From assembly GCA_030450535.1 (NCBI GenBank), contig JAKDIK010000028.1:1-14273 (forward strand): DNA of 14,273 nucleotides. Reading direction: 5' to 3'. How positions within the stretch are numbered: position 1 is the stretch's first letter; every line of letters starts with the position of its first letter. Source of the stretch: Propionibacteriaceae bacterium. Its GTDB lineage: Bacteria > Actinomycetota > Actinomycetes > Propionibacteriales > Propionibacteriaceae. A program made the position numbers and the translations under genes. A model generated the notes under the pieces. That model did no database searches, was not told the origin of the DNA, and was given only the letters and a program-made list of their open reading frames with translations. Shown here one piece after another: positions 14,203-14,273 of the stretch.

Positions 14203-14273
14203 TCAGTCCTGGGACGCGGGGATGAGGAACGTCGAGAACGCGTCGGCGGGCAGGGTCACGCTGAGGGCGGGGC
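14203..14273 (-). CDS. C-terminal end of an upstream glycosidase-like protein (partial)
   Basis: On the minus strand an open frame enters from the right edge and ends at TGA (14205-14203), two bases before the GH43 ATG. It encodes 22 residues, PALSVTLPADAFSTFLIPAS and two more. The pattern VTLPADAFSTFLI is the usual closing strand of the C-terminal beta-sandwich of many glycoside hydrolases (GH30 and clan GH-A relatives). The tight spacing and AGGA ribosome site inside its last codons support a real gene in one operon with GH43. Family cannot be fixed from this short piece. Confidence 0.55.
   Translation of the reverse strand, partial: PALSVTLPADAFSTFLIPASQD

Noticed and set aside
1..14273. 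tRNA, rRNA, CRISPR, insertion-sequence ends or attachment sites
   Set aside because: Looked for by eye on both strands; no repeat array, transposase, integrase or RNA-like element was found.

Overview
The window comes from a high-GC Gram-positive bacterium, almost certainly an actinomycete. Codon third positions are nearly all G or C, there are GTG starts, clear AGGAGG-type ribosome sites precede several genes, and at least one promoter looks leaderless. I cannot name the genus from sequence alone. It is an accessory carbohydrate-use locus with eleven protein genes (two cut by the window edges), one decayed regulator gene and several candidate regulatory dyads. No RNA genes, insertion sequences, CRISPR arrays or phage genes were seen.

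Layout, left to right. (1) 1-678 (+): 3' part of a GxSxGG esterase that carries a small helical domain at its C-terminus. (2) 701-1324 (-): TetR-family regulator, convergent with (1). (3) 1325-1430: divergent promoter region with a perfect 8-bp inverted repeat, a good operator candidate. (4) 1431-7893 (+): probable four-gene operon made of a GPH-family sugar:cation symporter with an EF-hand-like tail, a DUF5060/apiosidase-like (DUF4038)/DUF5605 glycoside hydrolase, an alpha/beta-hydrolase with a PKD-like domain, and a divergent nucleoside-hydrolase-fold protein whose start overlaps the previous stop. (5) 7915-10323 (-): GH3 glycosidase, convergent with the operon. (6) 10324-10721: a 398-bp gap holding the decayed C-terminal end of a LacI-family regulator and two perfect dyads. 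(7) 10722-11489 (+): NAD-type short-chain dehydrogenase resembling sugar-alcohol dehydrogenases. (8) 14273-11620 (-): tightly packed operon of a gene known only by its last 22 residues, a GH43 enzyme, and an HSL-family esterase overlapping GH43 by 8 bases.

How it fits together (inference): none of the enzymes whose N-terminus is visible has a signal peptide, so this looks like an intracellular set that imports short acylated oligosaccharides by the GPH symporter, removes ester groups (three different alpha/beta-hydrolases), and trims sugars (GH3, GH43, apiosidase-like GH and possibly the nucleoside-hydrolase-fold protein). The reductase may handle a released polyol or ketose. Three of the sugar-cleaving folds belong to families known for furanosides (arabinofuranose, apiose, ribose), which hints at a branched pentofuranose-decorated plant glycan, but the substrate is not shown by the sequence. 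The TetR protein is the obvious local regulator; a second, LacI-type regulator next to the GH3 gene has been lost.
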